From assembly GCA_002213445.1 (NCBI GenBank), contig NJIE01000023.1:1-64000 (forward strand): DNA of 64,000 nt. Reading direction: 5' to 3'. The translations under genes were made by a program, and so were the position numbers. Positions 59,236 to 64,000 of this stretch are shown piece after piece. The notes below the pieces were generated by a model. The model made no database searches. It worked only from the letters and a program-made list of their open reading frames with translations, and was not told the DNA's origin. This stretch comes from Xenophilus sp. AP218F. GTDB lineage: Bacteria > Pseudomonadota > Gammaproteobacteria > Burkholderiales > Chromobacteriaceae. Positions within the stretch are counted from its first letter, which is position 1. Each line of letters starts with the position of its first letter.

Positions 59236-60345
59236 ATGCTCGATCGACGCGACTTTTTGAAACAGGCCGGCTGCGCTTCCGCCTGCGGCTTGCTGCTGGC
59301 CGGCGCGGCCGTTGGGCTGCCCTCCCCCGCCCAAGCCGCCTCAGGCGCGCTCCTGATGCCGGACGAGAGCGCGCGCCACGCCGCCACCTGGATGGCCTTC
59401 GGCGCGCCGCCTGCCATCTGGGGCCAGCGCCTGAGCGTCGCCGCGCGCGGCCATCTCGCCGGCATCGCCCGCGCCATCGCCGCTTTCGAGCCGGTGAAGA
59501 TGCTGGTGCCGCAGGCCGACTACGAGCAGGCGGCCAGGCTGTGCGGCGGCCGGGTAGAGCTGATCGTCCAGCCGCTGGACGATTTGTGGCTGCGCGACAC
59601 CGGCCCGGCGTTCGCGCGCGGCGCAGACGGCAAGCTGGTCGGGGTGGACTTCAACTTCAACGGCTGGGGCGGCAAGCAGGCTCACGCCGAGGACGCGCGC
59701 GTCGCCGCTGCGGTGTGTCGCCTGGCCGGCGCGCCGCGCCTTGCCAGCCGTCTGGTGCTGGAAGGCGGCGGCATTGAAGTGGACGGCGCCGGCACGGCCA
59801 TCATCACCGAGAGTTGCGTGCTCAACGCCAACCGCAACCCCGGCGTCGGCAAGGTCGCCTGCGAAGCGGAGCTGAAGCGCGCGCTGGGCATAGACAAGGT
59901 GATCTGGCTGCCCGGCATCGCCGGCCGCGACATCACCGACGGCCATACCGACTTCTACGCCCGCTTCATCCGCCCCGGCGTGGTGGTCGCCGGCCTGGAC
60001 GCCGACCCCGCCTCCTACGATCACGCCGTCACCCAGCGCCATCTGCGCCTGCTGCGCCAAACCACCGACGCCGCCGGGCGCAAGCTGGAGGTGATCGCGC
60101 TGGAGGGGCCGGGTTCGGTGCGGCCGCGCTTCGAAAACCGCGGCTTCGCCGCCGGCTATATCAACTTTTACGTCTGCAACGGCGCGGTGATAGCGCCGCA
60201 GTTCGGCGACGCCGAGGCCGACGCCAACTGCCGCGCCATCCTGCGCGAGCAGTTCCCGGGCCGCGAAGTCGTGCAGCTGGATATCGACGCCATCGCCGCC
60301 GGCGGCGGCGGCATCCATTGCGCCACCCAGCAACAGCCCGCCTGA
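59236..60345 (+). CDS. Tat-exported agmatine deiminase-like enzyme (PAD_porph family)
   Basis: A 369-residue pentein. The N-terminus has a twin-arginine motif DRRDFLKQAG followed by a hydrophobic stretch ending PAQAA, so it is probably exported folded by Tat. The catalytic set of agmatine deiminase is intact: DDLWLRDTGP, GRDITDGHTDFYARF and Cys362 in GGGGIHCATQQ. Agmatine deiminase makes N-carbamoylputrescine and ammonia; most are cytosolic, so the export signal is unusual. AAGGAAA precedes the ATG. It faces a PuuA-type glutamine synthetase gene. Confidence 0.9.
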   Translation: MLDRRDFLKQAGCASACGLLLAGAAVGLPSPAQAASGALLMPDESARHAATWMAFGAPPAIWGQRLSVAARGHLAGIARAIAAFEPVKMLVPQADYEQAARLCGGRVELIVQPLDDLWLRDTGPAFARGADGKLVGVDFNFNGWGGKQAHAEDARVAAAVCRLAGAPRLASRLVLEGGGIEVDGAGTAIITESCVLNANRNPGVGKVACEAELKRALGIDKVIWLPGIAGRDITDGHTDFYARFIRPGVVVAGLDADPASYDHAVTQRHLRLLRQTTDAAGRKLEVIALEGPGSVRPRFENRGFAAGYINFYVCNGAVIAPQFGDAEADANCRAILREQFPGREVVQLDIDAIAAGGGGIHCATQQQPA

Positions 60346-60347
60346 AA

Positions 60348-60376
60348 CCCGACGGGCCGCGATGCGGCCCGTCGGA
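60348..60376. terminator. Inverted repeat between convergent genes, possible terminator
   Basis: CCGACGGGCCGC and GCGGCCCGTCGG form a 12-bp stem with a 3-base loop between the convergent agmatine deiminase and puuA-like genes. The minus strand continues GGTTTC, the plus strand has no T run, so it acts at best weakly as a terminator. Confidence 0.6.
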
Positions 60377-60393
60377 CTCAGCGTGGACAAGGC

Positions 60394-61737
60394 CTACACA
60401 TGCAACAGCAGGAAGCGCCGCTCCCACGGGCTGATCACGTCGAAGTACTCGCGGTACTCGGCTTCCTTGATGGCGGCGTAAGTCTGGACGAAGTGCTCGC
60501 CGAACAGCTCTGCCAGCGGCTGGCAGCGCAGCAGCATGTCGATGGCGTCGTCCAGATGGCGCGGCAGCTGGTGCGGCTGCTCGTAGGCGCTGCCGGCCAG
60601 CGGCTCGCCCGGCTGGATGCCGTCGCGGATGCCCAGATAGCCACAGGCCAGGCTGGCGGCGATGGCGAGGTAGGGATTGACGTCCACGCCGGCCAGCCGG
60701 TTTTCCACCCGTCGCGCCTGCGGCCCGGAGTGCGGCACGCGCAGCCCGCAAGTGCGGTTGTCATAGCCCCAGCTCAGGTTGATCGGCGCGGAAGTGTAGC
60801 GCGACAGGCGGCGGTAGGAGTTGACGTAGGGCGCGAAGAAGGCCATCGCCGCCGGCAGGTAGCTTTGCAGGCCGCCGATGAAGTGGAAGAAGGCCGGCGA
60901 GGGCTGGCCGTCCGCCAGGCTGAAGATGTTGTCGCCGCTGGCGATGTCCACCACGCTCTGGTGCAGGTGCATGGCGCTGCCCGGCTGGCCTTGCATCGGC
61001 TTGGCCATGAAGGTGGCGTACATATTGTTGCGGATGGCCACCTCGCGCACCGTGCGCTTGAACAGGAACACCTGGTCGGCCAGCGCCAGCGGGTCGCCGT
61101 GATCGAGGTTGATCTCCATCTGGGCGGTGCCCATTTCGTGGATCAGGGTGTCCAGCGCCAGGCCTTGCGCCTCGCACCAGTCGTACATCACGTCGAAGAT
61201 GTCGTCGTATTCGTTGACCGCGTCGATGCTGAAGCTTTGCATGCCGGCCTCGGTGCGGCGGGTGCGGCCCACCGGCGGCTTGAGCGGCATGTCTTCGTCC
61301 GGCTGGATTTCCACCAGGTAGAATTCCATCTCCGGCGCGATCACCGGCTTCCAGCCCTTGTCTTCGTACAGTTTGAGAATGCGCTTGAGCACGTTGCGCG
61401 GCGCGAGATCGGCCGGCGTGCCGTCGAACATCACGCAATCGTGAATGATCTGCGCGGTGGGTTCCTTGTTCCACGGCACCGGGCGCAAGGTGCCGGCGTC
61501 GGGTATCAGGCGCATGTCCGGATCGGCCACCGAGGTGAAATCCTGCTCGGGATAGTCGCCGGTCACGGTCATGGAGAGAACGGCCTCGGGCAGGCGCAGC
61601 CCTTCGGCGGGGTTGTACTTGTGGCGCGGCACGATCTTGCCGCGGGCCAGCCCGGTCATGTCCGGGATCAGGCATTCCACTTCGGTGATGCGGTTTTCAT
61701 CCAGCCACTGATTGATGTAATGGGCGCTGTCGTCCAT
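60394..61737 (-). CDS. puuA: Glutamine synthetase family protein, glutamate-putrescine ligase type
   Basis: A 447-residue GS-family ligase with the beta-Grasp N-terminus (ECLIPDMTGLARGKIVPR), the metal/ATP region PEMEFYL, the block GTAQMEINLDHGDPLALADQ, the ammonia/amine site segment PGSAMHLHQSV and NRTCGLRVP. Features fit the PuuA/SpuI group that joins glutamate to putrescine or related polyamines rather than GlnA. I chose the ATG at 61737 with GAGAG upstream. A 20-bp palindrome lies upstream, a likely operator. Placement beside agmatine deiminase supports a polyamine role. Confidence 0.88.
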   Translation of the reverse strand: MDDSAHYINQWLDENRITEVECLIPDMTGLARGKIVPRHKYNPAEGLRLPEAVLSMTVTGDYPEQDFTSVADPDMRLIPDAGTLRPVPWNKEPTAQIIHDCVMFDGTPADLAPRNVLKRILKLYEDKGWKPVIAPEMEFYLVEIQPDEDMPLKPPVGRTRRTEAGMQSFSIDAVNEYDDIFDVMYDWCEAQGLALDTLIHEMGTAQMEINLDHGDPLALADQVFLFKRTVREVAIRNNMYATFMAKPMQGQPGSAMHLHQSVVDIASGDNIFSLADGQPSPAFFHFIGGLQSYLPAAMAFFAPYVNSYRRLSRYTSAPINLSWGYDNRTCGLRVPHSGPQARRVENRLAGVDVNPYLAIAASLACGYLGIRDGIQPGEPLAGSAYEQPHQLPRHLDDAIDMLLRCQPLAELFGEHFVQTYAAIKEAEYREYFDVISPWERRFLLLHV

Positions 61738-62105
61738 GGGTTCTCTCGCGTTCAGGTATGGGCGCCCGAGCTGCACAGGCGCCGGGCGTGATTGGTCAGG
61801 GTGTGGCGTCGCCGCGCCTGCAACAGGAACAGCGGGCGATCGTCCAGCATGGCCGCGGCGCAAGACGCGCCAGGCCGGCCAAGACGGTTTGATGGGATGG
61901 GAAACAAACTGCGACTCCTTTTGCCTCGATAAATCAATACAAAGCGTTCAATATTTTGAACGCCAACCATCCTAGTCCGCAGCAAGCCGCAACCGCAATC
62001 TTCTCGGCATCGGTCAAGCGCAAGCCTGTTGGATTGCGACAACACTACAACATTGATACAAACCGCCCAAGAATTCACCGCGCATACGTATTAGAATTAG
62101 ACGAT
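61738..62105. other. Divergent intergenic region of puuA and the DUF748 gene
   Basis: These 368 bases hold no gene. The part near puuA is GC-rich; from 61915 it becomes A/T-rich and holds the 20-bp palindrome listed separately. A TAGAAT box (62092-62097) lies only 9 bases before the ATG of the rightward gene, which would give a nearly leaderless mRNA. Confidence 0.5.
61944..61963. promoter_or_regulatory. 20-bp palindromic operator upstream of puuA
   Basis: GCGTTCAA, four bases, TTGAACGC: a perfect 8-bp inverted repeat in the A/T-rich part of the gap, 207 bases before puuA. On the minus strand it can lie between TTGGCG and TGTATT, where a repressor would block polymerase. The family of the regulator is not known; PuuR-like XRE or similar proteins are candidates. 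Confidence 0.6.
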
Positions 62106-64000
62106 ATGGCTGACTCTAAACTGGATACCCGCGAGTCCGATCAGGATCGGACGCCCGCCCCTCGTCCCCATCGCGTCCGCCGCTGGCTCCTGCGCGCGCT
62201 GGCCGGCGTATTTCTGCTCACCGCCCTGTTGTGGACCTTTCTCGGCCTGGCCGCCCCCGGCCTGCTGCGCGACGCCGCCGGCCGCTGGGCGCACGGCATC
62301 GGCCGCCAGCTGAGCATGGGAGACATCCGCATCACGCCCTGGAACATGAGCGTCGAGCTCAAGGACGTGAAGCTGGCGGAAGGCGACGGCCAGCCGCTGT
62401 TCGCCGCCAAGCGCGTCTTCCTCAACGCCGACCTCCACACCCTGCTGATCGGCCGCTGGCAAGCCGCCGAGTTCACGCTGGACACGCCCCAGCTATGGCT
62501 GGAGCGCGACCGCAACGGCCAGTGGAACTGGGCGCGGCTGATCTCCGACGCCGCCGGCCCGCCGCGGCTGGAAGACAGCGCCGGCCCGGAAAAACTGCCG
62601 CGGCTGAAGATAGACCAGCTCAACCTGCTCTCCGGCCAGGTGCGCCTCCACGACCGCTATGGCCTGGACGACCGCTTCAAGCTGATGCCGATCCAGCTGC
62701 AGCTGACCGACCTGTCCACCCTGCAGGAAAACGGCAGCTATACCCTGCACGCCGAAATGGGCGACGGCGCCCGCTTCGACTGGAAGGGCAGCATGCGGCT
62801 GCAACCGCTGCAATCCAGCGGCGAAGCCTCGATGCAGGGCTTGCAGCTGGCGTCGTTCTGGGGCTATGTCCAGCCCTATTTCGCGGTGCCCGACCCCAAA
62901 GGCAGCCTGTCCCTCAAAGCGCGCTACCAGTTCGACATGAGCGGCAAAGCGCCGGAGCTGACCGTATCGCCGTTCAGCGCCGAGCTCACCCAGCTGGAGA
63001 TGCAAACCCCGGACGGCGGCAGCCGCCTGGTTTTGCCGGAATTGAAGCTGCAGAACGGCTCGCTGGACCTGGCGCGCTCGGTGCTGCGCATCGGCCAGCT
63101 GGAGCTGAACCACGGCGCGTTAAGCGCCCGCCGCGACGCAGCCGGCAAGGTGGACTGGCTGCGCGCCCTGCCCGCCGCGCCCGCCGCCGCGCCTGCCGGC
63201 GGCAAGCCTTCTCCCTGGCTGGTCAAGGCGGACAACATCCGCCTCAACGACTGGCGCTACCGCTTCCATGATCAGAGCTTCGCCGCGCCCTTGCAGGTGG
63301 ACACCGCGATGCCGCAGTTCGCCACCCGCCTGAGCCTTAGCCCGGACAACGGCCTGGCCTTCGACAACCTCAACCTGTCGCTGGCCGACCTCAAGATCGG
63401 CGACGGCAAGAAAACGCTGCTGGCCTTGTCCCACGCCGACCTGGCCCCGACCCTGATCTCGCTGCAACGCCGCCGCATCGAACCGGGCCGGCTCAATCTG
63501 GCCGGGCTGGACCTGGCGCTGGAGCGCAACCGCCAGGGCGCGCTCAATCTGCAAAGCCAGTTCGCGCCCAGAGCGCCCGCGCCGCGCGCCAAGGCCGGCG
63601 ACGCCGGCAAGCCATGGCAACTGCGTTATCCCTTGGTGCAGCTGCGGGACAGCCAGGTGCGCTGGCTGGACGCCACCCTGCCCAAGCCGGTCTCGCTGGC
63701 GCTCAGCCAGCTGAACGGCGAAGTGCAGGTCGAAAACGACACCCAGCTGCTGCTGAATCTCGACGGCCGGCTGCAAAAAGGCAAACTCGCCCTGGAAATG
63801 GCGATAGACGCCGCCGCCGGCAGCGCCCACGGCAACGTCAAGGCCAACGCCCTGCCGCTTTCGCCGCTGGCGCCCTATCTGCTCAGCGGCACGCCGCTGC
63901 GCTTCGCCGGCGGCGAACTGTCCAGCGAGCTGCAACTGAACGTGGAATCCGCCTCCCGCTGGAAAGCCAGCGGCGGCGTCAAGGTGGCGCAGCTCTCCAT
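62106..64000 (+). CDS. DUF748/AsmA-like membrane-anchored protein (partial, 3' end outside)
   Basis: The frame is open from the ATG at 62106 to the window edge, giving at least 631 residues. A basic N-terminus (PAPRPHRVRRWLLRA) leads into one transmembrane segment (LAGVFLLTALLWTFLGLAA), then a long periplasmic part with DUF748/AsmA features (GRQLSMGDIRITPWNMSVEL, then repeated beta-rich units such as LKIDQLNLLSGQVRLHD). AsmA-like proteins form long beta-grooves bridging inner and outer membrane and are linked to phospholipid transport; DUF748 members are less studied. No clear ribosome site precedes the ATG. Confidence 0.88.
   Translation, partial: MADSKLDTRESDQDRTPAPRPHRVRRWLLRALAGVFLLTALLWTFLGLAAPGLLRDAAGRWAHGIGRQLSMGDIRITPWNMSVELKDVKLAEGDGQPLFAAKRVFLNADLHTLLIGRWQAAEFTLDTPQLWLERDRNGQWNWARLISDAAGPPRLEDSAGPEKLPRLKIDQLNLLSGQVRLHDRYGLDDRFKLMPIQLQLTDLSTLQENGSYTLHAEMGDGARFDWKGSMRLQPLQSSGEASMQGLQLASFWGYVQPYFAVPDPKGSLSLKARYQFDMSGKAPELTVSPFSAELTQLEMQTPDGGSRLVLPELKLQNGSLDLARSVLRIGQLELNHGALSARRDAAGKVDWLRALPAAPAAAPAGGKPSPWLVKADNIRLNDWRYRFHDQSFAAPLQVDTAMPQFATRLSLSPDNGLAFDNLNLSLADLKIGDGKKTLLALSHADLAPTLISLQRRRIEPGRLNLAGLDLALERNRQGALNLQSQFAPRAPAPRAKAGDAGKPWQLRYPLVQLRDSQVRWLDATLPKPVSLALSQLNGEVQVENDTQLLLNLDGRLQKGKLALEMAIDAAAGSAHGNVKANALPLSPLAPYLLSGTPLRFAGGELSSELQLNVESASRWKASGGVKVAQLS

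Overview
The window is a stretch of a high-GC, G/C-ending-codon bacterial chromosome. Gene content and order point to a betaproteobacterium of the Neisseriales, most likely Chromobacterium or a close relative: rimP-nusA-infB-rbfA-truB-rpsO-pnp in a row, a Pseudomonas-type aruCFGDB arginine succinyltransferase operon, a large exported chitobiase, PilU, and yffB-dapE. The species call is inference. I see no phage, transposon, CRISPR array or tRNA. Almost everything is core metabolism or information processing, with one small region (about 57.5-59.2 kb) of lower GC that looks acquired and partly decayed.

Layout. 1-0.3 kb: leader of an rRNA operon that runs leftwards out of the window (P1-type promoter and boxA, minus strand). 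0.3-6.3 kb (minus): tex, a STAS/SpoIIAA-like protein, a ClbS/DfsB-like protein, a DMT-family permease, a small exported protein and a Rieske oxygenase alpha subunit. 7.0-10.3 kb (plus): ackA-pta. 10.3-12.1 kb: divergent HAD phosphatase and DeoR-type regulator. 12.3-19.0 kb (plus): a membrane chemoreceptor, hrpA and a degenerate HD-GYP protein. 19.3-21.1 kb (plus): cytochrome b561 with two YceI proteins. 21.1-22.5 kb: a DUF218 membrane protein (minus) and a VOC protein (plus). 22.5-26.0 kb (minus): livHMGF without its binding protein. 26.5-32.8 kb (minus): aruCFGDB. 33.1-39.6 kb (minus): chitobiase, a DUF4153 membrane protein and a second chemoreceptor. 39.8-48.9 kb (minus): the transcription/translation cluster rimP-nusA-infB, rbfA-truB, rpsO, pnp. 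49.3-57.5 kb (plus): fadD, pilU-yffB-dapE, marC, ccoG and a MocR-type regulator. 57.5-59.1 kb (minus): an orphan low-GC gene and a LysR pseudogene. 59.2-61.7 kb: a Tat-exported agmatine deiminase-like enzyme opposite a PuuA-type glutamine synthetase (a polyamine theme). 62.1-64 kb: the start of a large AsmA-like/DUF748 protein cut by the window edge.

How the parts work together: arginine catabolism (aruCFGDB), branched-chain amino acid uptake (liv) and the agmatine/putrescine pair point to nitrogen scavenging from amino acids and amines. Chitobiase feeds N-acetylglucosamine, and AckA-Pta handles acetyl-CoA overflow. The most informative non-coding signals are a long RNase III-type hairpin in the pnp leader, a hairpin with a T-tract immediately before rimP, helically phased GGTATT repeats at the chitobiase promoter, and palindromic operators upstream of the agmatine deiminase and puuA genes. 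I did not find a convincing wholly new multi-gene system. The findings are regulatory elements, degenerate proteins and gene-context oddities.
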